DNA of 64,000 bases from contig JAFGQK010000001.1 in assembly GCA_016935735.1 (NCBI GenBank), positions 52,295 to 116,294 of the forward strand, written 5' to 3'. Under the pieces are notes generated by a model that was not told where the DNA came from, made no database searches, and saw only the letters and a program-made list of their open reading frames with translations. The position numbers were made by a program, and so were the translations under genes. Each line of letters begins with the position of its first letter. Positions within the stretch are counted from its first letter, which is position 1. Below are positions 27,396-36,168 of the stretch, in pieces. This stretch comes from Spirochaetales bacterium (GTDB taxonomy: Bacteria; Spirochaetota; Spirochaetia; SZUA-6; JAFGRV01).

Positions 27396-28889
27396 CTACA
27401 TCTCTATAATCATTTCACTGTATTTTTCAGAAAGGCTCTTCATATCCGGCGATTTTTCACCAGACACGGAATTTTCAAGGTATGATACACTCAAATCCCT
27501 GATCATATCAAAAATTTTTTTATAACCTGCTTTCCCATTTACCTGGAAAAAATCTATAAGCGGGGAAAATAATGAGAAATCCGTAAAACTTTTGAGTGTT
27601 GAATCTTTAACAGGAACCATGATAGATCCGCTGCCCAGCTGGTTTCTTATAAATTTTAATGTATAAAAACGGGACGCTTCGGAAGTGATAAGCAAATACG
27701 GCCTTTCTATTTTAAGGTCTTCTGTGTCTGTATAGTGAAATCCATCCAGGTTGACACATGCCTTTATTTTCTTCTCCCCCAGGAATGTATTGACAGCAAC
27801 CGAACCACCCATATGAATACCAAGAATACCCAATGCTTCCAGATTGCATTTTCCGTTTAATATGGAAGATATTTTTCCGGAATGGACATCGCCAAGCCAG
27901 TTCAAAACCGAATGTACATCCTCCATTCTTCTCCCGATCTCCGATATTTTAATCGTCTCTATAGTAAACAGCTTTTGAAGAAGTTCCTTCTCATCCGGAT
28001 TCTGCTGGGCAAAGAATGCCGACATAAATATTTCCGAAAGCCGTGTCTGCTGTTTTATCGCCTTTCTTCTTTCCGGGGGGCAGATCGCAATGTCATTGTC
28101 CGAAAATACGACCGGGAGGGAGGAATATGGATGGGTAAGGCCAATGACGATAAATCCGTGACTGGCCAGATCTTCGTTCAAAACTCTTAAATCAGTCACA
28201 TAGTTTATGCAATTCCCGCCATGAAGCGAGAGGATAACAGGATAGCTTTCCTTCTCTGTGGATATTTCTGCATCTATTATACTGTTTGTTTTTACCAGTC
28301 CAAGATATTCAAAGAAAAATGAAGGCATATGATAGTATTCCGCCATGTACTTACTTAAAAGGTGCGGATAACTCCAGTATGGATCCAAACCTGTTTTTTT
28401 TGAAGTATCCGAAGGATACCATATTTTTAAAGCCAGTTTCCGCTTATCATCCTGATTATCGGTCAGTGACTCCTGCCTGGTTTGATCGAGTACTGCTTCC
28501 CAGGTTGTCCCGGTCTTGTATGGTCCGGTTGGAAGGGGAAGTTTAAATACAGGAAAAAGAACCGGGAGTAAAATGGTGAAAACAAGAAAGAAGAAAGTCG
28601 TGAATAAAAGGAATAATTTCGGATGTTTCTTTTTATTATGAAAAAAAATTTTCATTTCCTTTTTCCGTTTTCTCACCTGGATAATACTGATAATGAGTAC
28701 CACACCGGAAAAAATATAAGCCGGGACCATCTGCCACCGGGGTGATTCCATGAACAGGTGGAAGACAAAAATAAAAGGAAAGGAAACAGGAAACAGCAAA
28801 AACACAAAAGGTCTGTTTCGGGGCGGGATAAGAAGGATGATAACAGACAATGTCAGAGATATGAGTGTGATGATTTCACCTGATCTCAT
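27396..28889 (-). CDS. Membrane-anchored alpha/beta-hydrolase-like protein lacking the nucleophile serine
   Basis: The N-terminal 120 residues contain about four hydrophobic spans. The remainder resembles platelet-activating-factor acetylhydrolase/chlorophyllase-type hydrolases: LSLHGGNCINYVTDLR (oxyanion region), LASHGFIVIGLTHP, a nucleophile elbow near residue 345 and VNLDGFHY after it. The elbow reads GIHMGG where active relatives have GHSxGG, so the catalytic serine is replaced by histidine. It may be a binding or regulatory protein rather than a lipase. The start is well set by AAAGGAG seven bases before ATG 28889. Confidence 0.8.
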   Translation of the reverse strand: MRSGEIITLISLTLSVIILLIPPRNRPFVFLLFPVSFPFIFVFHLFMESPRWQMVPAYIFSGVVLIISIIQVRKRKKEMKIFFHNKKKHPKLFLLFTTFFFLVFTILLPVLFPVFKLPLPTGPYKTGTTWEAVLDQTRQESLTDNQDDKRKLALKIWYPSDTSKKTGLDPYWSYPHLLSKYMAEYYHMPSFFFEYLGLVKTNSIIDAEISTEKESYPVILSLHGGNCINYVTDLRVLNEDLASHGFIVIGLTHPYSSLPVVFSDNDIAICPPERRKAIKQQTRLSEIFMSAFFAQQNPDEKELLQKLFTIETIKISEIGRRMEDVHSVLNWLGDVHSGKISSILNGKCNLEALGILGIHMGGSVAVNTFLGEKKIKACVNLDGFHYTDTEDLKIERPYLLITSEASRFYTLKFIRNQLGSGSIMVPVKDSTLKSFTDFSLFSPLIDFFQVNGKAGYKKIFDMIRDLSVSYLENSVSGEKSPDMKSLSEKYSEMIIEM

Positions 28890-28899
28890 AAATGCTCCT

Positions 28900-29001
28900 T
28901 TAACCCGGGCAACTATTGTTTTTCTCTTTCGTATTTTCCATTTTTTTCATGTATCCGTCAAGAAGATTTTTGCATACTTCCGCTTTTGAATAATTAATCA
29001 T
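28900..29001 (-). CDS. Possible 33-aa small protein upstream of the hydrolase gene
   Basis: ATG at 29001 follows AAAAGGG by a few bases and opens a 33-codon frame (MINYSKAEVCKNLLDGYMKK...NNSCPG) that stops 10 bp before the hydrolase ATG. The hydrolase ribosome binding site overlaps its stop. The peptide is basic with two cysteines. It could be a leader ORF that couples translation; chance is possible at this length. Confidence 0.3.
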   Translation of the reverse strand: MINYSKAEVCKNLLDGYMKKMENTKEKNNSCPG

Positions 29002-29062
29002 AATCCCTTTTCATTTTTATGATTTTTATATATAGTAAGCATATCAAACGAAGGGTAACAGG

Positions 29063-30361
29063 ATGAATATAACTGAATTGGCAAAAAATGCATATAATGC
29101 TTCTCTCTCCATGTCCGAACTTAAAAGCAGCAGGAAGAATCTGGCTTTAAAGAAAATCGTTCACATCATAAAAGAAAAAAAAGACGACATCCTCATGGCA
29201 AACAGAAAAGACCTGGAAATAGCGGAAAATGAAAATCTTTCAAAACCTCTTTTAAAACGGTTAAAATTCGATGAAGAAAAAATACAGGCTGTCTGTTCGG
29301 GCATAGATATGCTCATACAACTTGACGATCCGGTGGGAAAAATTCTTAAGGCAACGGAACTTGACCAGGATCTTGAACTATATAAAATTAGTTGTCCTAT
29401 CGGTGTTATCGGTATTATTTTCGAATCCAGGCCCGATGCCCTTGTCCAGATATCCACTCTCTGTTTAAAAAGCGGGAATGCAGTCCTCCTTAAAGGGGGG
29501 AAAGAAGCACTTCATACAAATAAAGTTCTTGCAGGGCTTATTACCGATGCAGGGAAAATGGCTGGTTTGCCGGACCACTGGCTTACCCTTCTTGAAACCC
29601 GCGAGGATGTAAAAGATCTCTTATCCCTTCATCAATATGTAAACCTCATCATACCACGAGGTTCGAATGAATTTGTCCGGTATATTATGGAAAATACAAA
29701 AATTCCTGTCCTGGGTCATGCCGATGGCATATGCCATGTTTATATCGATAATAAAACGGATATTGACATTGCATTGAAAATTGTCATCGATTCAAAATGC
29801 CAGTATGTTGCGGTCTGCAATGCCCTGGAAACACTCCTTGTACATGCAGAGGTGGCGGGGGAATTGCTTCCGCGCCTGAAATCGCTTCTTGATGAAAAGG
29901 GGGTGGAAATCCGGGGGTGTGAGAAAACCCGTGATATTATCAATGTCAAGCCGGCAGTTGAAGCGGATTGGGGTACAGAATACCTTGATACTATTCTTTC
30001 AATAAAGATTGTGGATTCCCTGGAAAAAGCGATAGATCATATCAATACATACGGGTCAGGTCATACTGATGCAATTGTCACTACCAGCAGCAGGAACGCA
30101 CAGAAGTTCATGCAGCGGGTTGATTCAGCGGATGTGTTTATCAATTGCTCCACCAGATTTTCCGATGGGTACCGGTATGGTCTCGGGGCAGAAGTCGGAA
30201 TCAGTACAAATAAAATACATGCAAGGGGCCCGGTGGGAATGGAGGGTCTTATAATTTATAAATGGATTTTACTGGGCGATGGACATATTGTTGCTGATTA
30301 TGCCGAAGGCAGAAAGCACTTTACCCACAAACCCCTGGACAGAGAGTATCTATCAGAATAG
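29063..30361 (+). CDS. proA: Gamma-glutamyl phosphate reductase (proline biosynthesis)
   Basis: The full-length 432-residue protein reduces gamma-glutamyl phosphate to glutamate semialdehyde with NADPH. The catalytic cysteine lies in the conserved CNALETLL. GVIGIIFESRPDAL, LKGGKEA and ARGPVGMEGLI are ProA signatures. The start follows a weak AACAGG. The gene precedes proB by 8 bp, forming a two-gene proline operon in proA-proB order. Confidence 0.97.
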   Translation: MNITELAKNAYNASLSMSELKSSRKNLALKKIVHIIKEKKDDILMANRKDLEIAENENLSKPLLKRLKFDEEKIQAVCSGIDMLIQLDDPVGKILKATELDQDLELYKISCPIGVIGIIFESRPDALVQISTLCLKSGNAVLLKGGKEALHTNKVLAGLITDAGKMAGLPDHWLTLLETREDVKDLLSLHQYVNLIIPRGSNEFVRYIMENTKIPVLGHADGICHVYIDNKTDIDIALKIVIDSKCQYVAVCNALETLLVHAEVAGELLPRLKSLLDEKGVEIRGCEKTRDIINVKPAVEADWGTEYLDTILSIKIVDSLEKAIDHINTYGSGHTDAIVTTSSRNAQKFMQRVDSADVFINCSTRFSDGYRYGLGAEVGISTNKIHARGPVGMEGLIIYKWILLGDGHIVADYAEGRKHFTHKPLDREYLSE

Positions 30362-30369
30362 GAATAGGT

Positions 30370-31467
30370 ATGCGTAATTTTTCTGATATACGGCGGATTG
30401 TGATAAAGATCGGGACAAATACCCTTACACGGAATAACAACATCGATACCGCTTATGTGAACGACCTTGCCTGCCAGGTGAATTCACTTTATTCTTCCGG
30501 CAAGCAGGTGGTGATTATTACTTCCGGTGCAATCGGTATGGGAGCAGGGCAACTCAGTCTAAAAAAGAAGGTAAAAAAAGTAAAAATCCAGCAGGCATGT
30601 GCAGCAATCGGACAGCCGCTTTTGATGCATGAATATCATAAGGCCTTTTCCGGATATAATATCAAGGTGGCCCAGGTACTGCTTACCACGGATGTATTAA
30701 AACACAGAACCACCTATGTTAACTTAAGGAACTCCATAGAAACCTTACTTCACCTTGGCGTGGTCCCGATCCTGAACGAAAATGACAGTATATCGACAGA
30801 AGAAATAGGTACTGCATTTGGCGATAACGACAGGTTAAGTGCCCTTGTTGCAAGTAAACTCGATGCCGGGCTTCTCATTATGCTTACGGACATTGATGCA
30901 TTGTATGACAAAGACCCGCGCATTCATCCTGATGCAAAACCGGTCCTTGAGGTGCATGAGATAACCCCGGAGGTAGAACAATATGCCGGGGGCAGCGGGA
31001 GTGTTTTTGCAAAAGGGGGGATGAAAACCAAACTTGATGCGGCAAAGATCATTCTTACCACCGGCTGTAAAATGGTTCTTGTTCATGGGAGGGAAAAGAA
31101 TATCATTCCACGCGTGGTGGCAGGTGAAGAAATCGGTACCCTTATTTTACCACAACAGCGGCTCGGTAACAGGGTGCGCTGGATTCTTCACACGGAACCT
31201 GCAGGGGTGATTACTATAGACAGCGGGGCGATGAAAGCGCTGGAACAGAAGAAAAGCCTGCTGCCAAAGGGTGTAATAAAAGTGGAAGGGATATTTCTTG
31301 CAGGAAGCGTGGTAATGCTTAACGACAGGGCAAAAGCCGTTACCAGCATGAGCAGCGATGAATTGAACCTCCTGGCAGGAAAACACAGCAGGGAAATAAG
31401 GAAAATACTGGGACAGGACCGACAGGATGTTGTGGCACTGGCAGAGGATATTGTTTTCCTGGGGTAA
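30370..31467 (+). CDS. proB: Glutamate 5-kinase with PUA domain
   Basis: An amino-acid kinase domain (KIGTNTLTR, SGAIGMGAGQL, LNENDSISTEEIGTAFGDND) is followed by a C-terminal PUA domain (AGVITIDSGA...LLPKGVIKVEG). The 365-residue length is standard. It phosphorylates glutamate in the first step of proline synthesis and is usually feedback-inhibited by proline. It is cotranscribed with proA. Confidence 0.97.
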   Translation: MRNFSDIRRIVIKIGTNTLTRNNNIDTAYVNDLACQVNSLYSSGKQVVIITSGAIGMGAGQLSLKKKVKKVKIQQACAAIGQPLLMHEYHKAFSGYNIKVAQVLLTTDVLKHRTTYVNLRNSIETLLHLGVVPILNENDSISTEEIGTAFGDNDRLSALVASKLDAGLLIMLTDIDALYDKDPRIHPDAKPVLEVHEITPEVEQYAGGSGSVFAKGGMKTKLDAAKIILTTGCKMVLVHGREKNIIPRVVAGEEIGTLILPQQRLGNRVRWILHTEPAGVITIDSGAMKALEQKKSLLPKGVIKVEGIFLAGSVVMLNDRAKAVTSMSSDELNLLAGKHSREIRKILGQDRQDVVALAEDIVFLG

Positions 31468-31579
31468 GAAGTCCCGGCCGTTCATTTTTTTTAATCTCAC
31501 CGGAATCACTGAAAAAGACCATCGATAATGAGGTTCTCCTCTTCAATTCGTATAAAGGAAATCTACACTATAAATTTCA

Positions 31580-31609
31580 TTGAACAATTCTTTATCTATT
31601 GTGTCTAAT
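31580..31609 (+). promoter_or_regulatory. Possible sigma70 promoter before the repeat-protein gene
   Basis: TTGAAC (31580-31585), an 18-bp spacer and TCTAAT (31604-31609) precede the ATG at 31677 by about 65 bp. Confidence 0.3.
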
Positions 31610-31676
31610 AATAGAGAAGAGGTTCCTGCAAAGGATACCATGAGGAAGAAAAGGAATTTGAAAGGGGAATAAGACC

Positions 31677-32771
31677 ATGGAAAAAGCATTTTCTTTTGCA
31701 CTTAAAGAGTTTACTATTAAAAAAAGGGAAGACTGGATACGTTATGATGAACCTTATTTATGGGTTTTTGGCATCCATCTCGATTCAAATACTCTGGGAA
31801 ATAATTACGTTATCACGATTGATAATCCCGGTCATAAAAATCTTGGAAAATCAAAACTGACATCAGGTAAAACAATACCTATTCCTCCTGATGTCGGGAG
31901 AATAATAATGGAGGTAAAACCAATTGGTAGTTTTGCACTGACGGGAATAATAATATTTGCATGGGAAGAGGATCATACTGAAAATAAAAAGGTAATAGAA
32001 GCATATCATGAATCTGCAAAGCTAATAAATGAGTTTATCAGAACAAGTGTCAATAAAATGGAAATTAATGATAACGAGAAAAGGGATTTAAAGGACAAAC
32101 TGAAAAAGAAAATAAAAGATATTTATAAATCTGCCATCAAATTTTATATTCCGACAAGCTGGGACCAGGATGATTTTATCGGGTATGAAAGCAAGATAGT
32201 ATTTCTTGATGAAATGCCTGAAAATGCAGAATTGGAATTCCATTTCAAAGGGGACAATGCCCATTATGTTGTTAAGGGGGAATACGGTTGTCTGGTGGGG
32301 GGTGTTATATTCCTTATTAATACAAAGGACCTGGGTTATACCGGTATCTACGATACAGGCTGGAACAATGCCCGGCTCATGACAGGTACAGGGAATTATT
32401 TCTATATTCTAAGAGGAGATGAAATAATCCAGATGAATGCAAAAACTCTCAAGGCTACCGGGGTCACGGATATAATTGGTAAAGAAACAAGACTTATGAC
32501 AGCCCTGGGTGAGTATGTTTATGTTATAAGGGGGGATGAGTTAATCCAGATGAATGCAAAAACTCTTAAGGCTACCGGCGTTACGGATACAGGCTGGACC
32601 ACAGCCCGGCTTATGACAGCCCTGGGTGAGTATGTCTATGTTATAAGAGGAGACGGACTCATCCAGATGAATGCAAAGAAACTTAAAGCTACAGGAGTCA
32701 GGAATTCGAGCGGGAAAAAAATGAAACTCATTACTGCACTCGGTAATAACATATTGGCATTATTTACATAA
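31677..32771 (+). CDS. Uncharacterised protein with near-identical C-terminal propeller-like repeats
   Basis: Residues 1-190 are an unknown domain; GSFALTGIIIFAWEE (about 83-97) and a charged helical stretch (KKIKDIYKSAIKFY) stand out. From about residue 215 there are three and a half repeats of about 41 residues, each with LMTA.GEYVYVIRGDELIQ followed by MNAKTLKATGV. The pattern resembles beta-propeller or tachylectin/tectonin-type lectin blades. The repeats are nearly identical in DNA, implying recent expansion or concerted evolution. There is no signal peptide. GAAAGGGG precedes the ATG by about 11 bases. The 3' end is 3 bp from the convergent sensor gene. Confidence 0.8.
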   Translation: MEKAFSFALKEFTIKKREDWIRYDEPYLWVFGIHLDSNTLGNNYVITIDNPGHKNLGKSKLTSGKTIPIPPDVGRIIMEVKPIGSFALTGIIIFAWEEDHTENKKVIEAYHESAKLINEFIRTSVNKMEINDNEKRDLKDKLKKKIKDIYKSAIKFYIPTSWDQDDFIGYESKIVFLDEMPENAELEFHFKGDNAHYVVKGEYGCLVGGVIFLINTKDLGYTGIYDTGWNNARLMTGTGNYFYILRGDEIIQMNAKTLKATGVTDIIGKETRLMTALGEYVYVIRGDELIQMNAKTLKATGVTDTGWTTARLMTALGEYVYVIRGDGLIQMNAKKLKATGVRNSSGKKMKLITALGNNILALFT

Positions 32772-32774
32772 TTA

Positions 32775-35636
32775 TCAGGAAACTCTTACTGCCTGAAATT
32801 GTGATGGCAATTGATGAAATGCCTTTTTGAAGCATTTTGTAAAGTAAGCGGAATTTGTAAATCCCACTGCATAACACACCTCCGTAACATTTCCATAATT
32901 GGCTTGCAGTAACTGCACTGCTTTTCTTAAACGATATGATTGAATATACTGGTTTGAAGATTGTCCGGTTAATGCCTTGATTTTCCTGTTAAGGGTTGCT
33001 TTACTCATGAAAAGGCTTTTTGCACAAATTTCGATATTGAATTCCTGGTCGGCTATGTTTTCTTCTATTATGCTATGCAGATTATTCAGAAATTTCCGGT
33101 CAATTGAAGTAAAAGAAAATTCAGAAGGCTGCAAAAGCAATTGCTTTTGCATCTTTTCCTGGAGACCACGGCGCAGCCTTATTAAATTCCTGATCCGGGC
33201 TTTCACAATTTTGAGATTAAACGGTTTTGTGATATAATCATCTGCCCCGTGTTCCAGCCCCCGGATAATGTTTTCTTCGGATGTCTTTGCCGTCAGAAGT
33301 ATGACCGGGATGTGGCTTGTTTCAATCCCGCCTTTCAGTATCCGGGTAACTTCATATCCATCCATACCAGGCATCATTACGTCACTCACCACAAGATCCG
33401 GGATAACTTTCCGGGCTTTTTTTACCCCCTCTTCTCCATCACCTGCCTCAATTATATCACACTCGTTTTCAAGACCTTCGCGCAAATACTCGCGCATTTC
33501 CGTATTGTCTTCAATTAAAAGAATAAGATTTTTCTTTTTCTCATCCCGGGATATATCCGGATATTCACTATCAGACTCCTTAATCACTGCTTTCTGTATA
33601 CATATTTCACGGATTTCCTGTGTGAGTTTAAATTCTTTGGGAGCCGTTTTTTTCTGTATAATTTCACTGTCGTTAAAATGTTCCCTGCCGAGGGGCAGCC
33701 GGATTATAAACTCTGTTATGTGTTGATTGCTTGATTCATCAATGCTGCTTTTAACTTCTATTGCCCCGTGATGGAGTGTCACCAGTTCTTTCACCAGTGA
33801 AAGGCCAAGACCTGAGCTGCTATATGCGGGGTTACCGATAGTATTCGCCTGGTAAAAATAGTCGAAGATATGATCCAGGTGTTCGGGCGGAATACCGATT
33901 CCTGAATTCGCTACAGTAATCTCCGTATATCCCGTGGGAAATTCTTTATGGTCCCTGCTTTTATCCTCCTTTGTTATGCGAACCATGATTTTCCCTCCCC
34001 CGGGGGTGAATTTTATTGCATTAATGAAAAGATTCAGATATATCTTTTCGAGTTTTTCCGTATCAACATACACCAGGATCTCATCCAGTCCTGTTTGAAA
34101 CGATAGTTCCTGCTGATTCTGTCCGGCAATATAGCTGAAACATTCAACAATACCTTTTGTAAAAGATACAATGTTCTGTTCACAAACATGTATCTTCATT
34201 TTCCTGCTTTCCAGCCGGGAGAGGTCAAGCAGTTGATTGACGAGCCGAAGCAGCCGGTATGAATTACGGATCATCAACCCGAATTTCCTTTTCTGTTCCG
34301 GTTCAGTACATGCTTCAAGCATATCCTCAAGGGGGCTTAAAATAAGGGTAAGGGGAGTACGAAACTCATGTGAAATAGTGGCAAAAAAGCGGGATTTTAT
34401 ACGGTCCATTTCCTTGAGCCGGTCGGTTTGTTCCTTTTCTTTTTGTAATATCGTTATCCTGTACGCAAGCCCGAAAGAAAAGAGGACAACCATTAAAAGG
34501 CTCCCGATGTCTATAAAAAAGGGTACGAGAAAATCGATCGATTTTATATACAATGCTTCCACAGGAATCAATGCCAGTATCCCAAAGCCGGTAAGCGCTG
34601 TCATGGAGACCAGGAAAAATACCGCAACACGGTTTCCCTTTACAAGGACAAGGACAGCGAGTATCAGGACAAGGACACCGGAAGCTCCCATGATGATATT
34701 ATTGATTGTTTTAAAAATTGCGAATGAAAAAGAAAGAAGCCCTGTACCGACAACAGCATAAATGATTATATGAAGAATCATATCCGGCAGGGGAAAATAT
34801 TTTTTTATCGATAGAAAATTCCTTGAAAAGAAGAGGAAACAGATAAAACTCAATAACTTGAAAATGGTGGTGATAATCGTTTCATAACTGCCCAGGACAG
34901 GAAACCATTGCGTAACAATGTGGTGGTTATTAAGCTGGAGTATTGCAAGACTCAAAATAAACAAGATGTAAAAGATATAACTCCGGTCTTTAAACGAGAG
35001 AAACAAAAAGAAATTATAAAAAGCCATAATGAATATAATCCCAAGGAACAGCCCGGTAAAAACTTGTGAATTCCGTACCATGTTCTGAAATGCTGCCGGA
35101 TGCCATAGTTTAAGCACAAGATATAACGCAGCAGAGGTCTTTACTTTCATGTAAAAGGTCTTTGCTTCACCCGGGTAAAGGATAATGGAAAAAACATAAT
35201 TCCTGTATGCATGGCCGAGTTCCGAAGAAGGAATTCCCGGGTATACCCGATTTACCCGGAAGGTTTGATCGCTTTGCGGTAGGTAAAACTCTAATTCGAT
35301 ATTACTTTTAAAATAATCGTACTCCAGAAACCATTCATGGTGGGTCCCGGTCCTGTTCGCCAGCCGGAACCGGAGCCAGATTGTTTGTTCATTTTCCGGC
35401 AGGAACCCTTCGCTGTTGATTGTCCGAAAGGAGTCTGTACATTCCGGGGAAGAAATTTCTTTTATTGTATAAAGTTCCTTGTTGTCGATGAGGTAATCCG
35501 CATTATGCGTAACAAACTCATAGGTAAGATCATCGCTTAGAAGGATTTCTTTGCTTTCACCGGCAACTGCCCGGGCGGATACCAGCCATAAAAGAAAAAA
35601 TAATAATGCATTTATCTGCTTTCCATTATTCGTCAT
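32775..35636 (-). CDS. Hybrid sensor: 7TMR-DISM, histidine kinase, receiver and AraC-type DNA-binding domain
   Basis: The 953-residue protein is a complete two-component system in one chain. A signal peptide (1-26) is followed by a periplasmic 7TMR-DISMED2 domain (about 30-165), seven membrane spans (about 190-390), a HisKA domain (phospho-His near 422 in ISHEFRTPL), HATPase (NLFINAIKFTPGGG, SSSGLGLSLVKELV), a receiver with Asp near 751 (VVSDVMMPGMDG) and an AraC helix-turn-helix pair (about 840-953). The family often controls carbohydrate uptake or use, but its ligand is not visible. It should bind DNA while membrane-attached. It converges on the repeat-protein gene, so that gene may or may not be a target. 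Confidence 0.95.
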   Translation of the reverse strand: MTNNGKQINALLFFLLWLVSARAVAGESKEILLSDDLTYEFVTHNADYLIDNKELYTIKEISSPECTDSFRTINSEGFLPENEQTIWLRFRLANRTGTHHEWFLEYDYFKSNIELEFYLPQSDQTFRVNRVYPGIPSSELGHAYRNYVFSIILYPGEAKTFYMKVKTSAALYLVLKLWHPAAFQNMVRNSQVFTGLFLGIIFIMAFYNFFLFLSFKDRSYIFYILFILSLAILQLNNHHIVTQWFPVLGSYETIITTIFKLLSFICFLFFSRNFLSIKKYFPLPDMILHIIIYAVVGTGLLSFSFAIFKTINNIIMGASGVLVLILAVLVLVKGNRVAVFFLVSMTALTGFGILALIPVEALYIKSIDFLVPFFIDIGSLLMVVLFSFGLAYRITILQKEKEQTDRLKEMDRIKSRFFATISHEFRTPLTLILSPLEDMLEACTEPEQKRKFGLMIRNSYRLLRLVNQLLDLSRLESRKMKIHVCEQNIVSFTKGIVECFSYIAGQNQQELSFQTGLDEILVYVDTEKLEKIYLNLFINAIKFTPGGGKIMVRITKEDKSRDHKEFPTGYTEITVANSGIGIPPEHLDHIFDYFYQANTIGNPAYSSSGLGLSLVKELVTLHHGAIEVKSSIDESSNQHITEFIIRLPLGREHFNDSEIIQKKTAPKEFKLTQEIREICIQKAVIKESDSEYPDISRDEKKKNLILLIEDNTEMREYLREGLENECDIIEAGDGEEGVKKARKVIPDLVVSDVMMPGMDGYEVTRILKGGIETSHIPVILLTAKTSEENIIRGLEHGADDYITKPFNLKIVKARIRNLIRLRRGLQEKMQKQLLLQPSEFSFTSIDRKFLNNLHSIIEENIADQEFNIEICAKSLFMSKATLNRKIKALTGQSSNQYIQSYRLRKAVQLLQANYGNVTEVCYAVGFTNSAYFTKCFKKAFHQLPSQFQAVRVS

Positions 35637-35763
35637 CTTGCTATTCCTGGAATAAATACCGGGATTTATTTTATCATAATGAGTAAAAAAAGAAAAGAGA
35701 AACTTGACAATTAAACAATGCTGTGATTTGATGAGATATAATGAAGGTTAAAGGAGGGGTAAA

Positions 35764-36144
35764 GTGGCAGAAAGTAAGGTTAAATTTCCATTTACGGAAA
35801 AATTGGAACCGCTTCGAAAAATTATTCATAGCGATGGTATTCAGGGAATTCAATTAGCTAATATTTTCAATGCCTGTCTGGCTGACAAACCACAACATGC
35901 AGAAGATTATTGGAAAAGATTAGAGACTTTAATGAAGGAGTTTCATTTAAAACCGGACAACAACGATTTAAAGGAAGAGATACTATTTTTTATAAAATAT
36001 TTATTTACCGATAGTTTCGGCTGCTCGGTTCCACCATTTATAGTTTTTGACTTTACCCTTAAGAATGAAAATCGATTTGACAAATTATTTGCAGGAATCG
36101 ATGATAGATTGAAAATTTTCAAAGAATCACACTCGGGCTGGTAA
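35764..36144 (+). CDS. Uncharacterised 126-aa protein preceding the DxDD terpene-cyclase-like gene
   Basis: I do not recognise the family. The protein is soluble, helical and without a signal peptide; it ends ...ESHSGW. The start is GTG 35764 with a strong AAAGGAGGGG a few bases before it, and a TATAAT box lies at 35737-35742. It ends 24 bp before the 665-residue gene and is likely its operon partner. A role as a small subunit or substrate carrier of that enzyme is only a guess. Confidence 0.72.
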   Translation: MAESKVKFPFTEKLEPLRKIIHSDGIQGIQLANIFNACLADKPQHAEDYWKRLETLMKEFHLKPDNNDLKEEILFFIKYLFTDSFGCSVPPFIVFDFTLKNENRFDKLFAGIDDRLKIFKESHSGW

Positions 36145-36168
36145 ACTGTCCCGGCAGATTTTTCTCCT

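Noticed and set aside
34237..34761. Plus-strand Ser/Arg/Thr-rich frame of 174 codons
   Set aside because: Antisense shadow of the hybrid sensor gene; low-complexity composition.
35704..35742. TTGACA and TATAAT as a promoter pair before the 126-aa gene
   Set aside because: The spacing is 27 bp, too long for a normal sigma70 promoter; only the -10-like box was noted.
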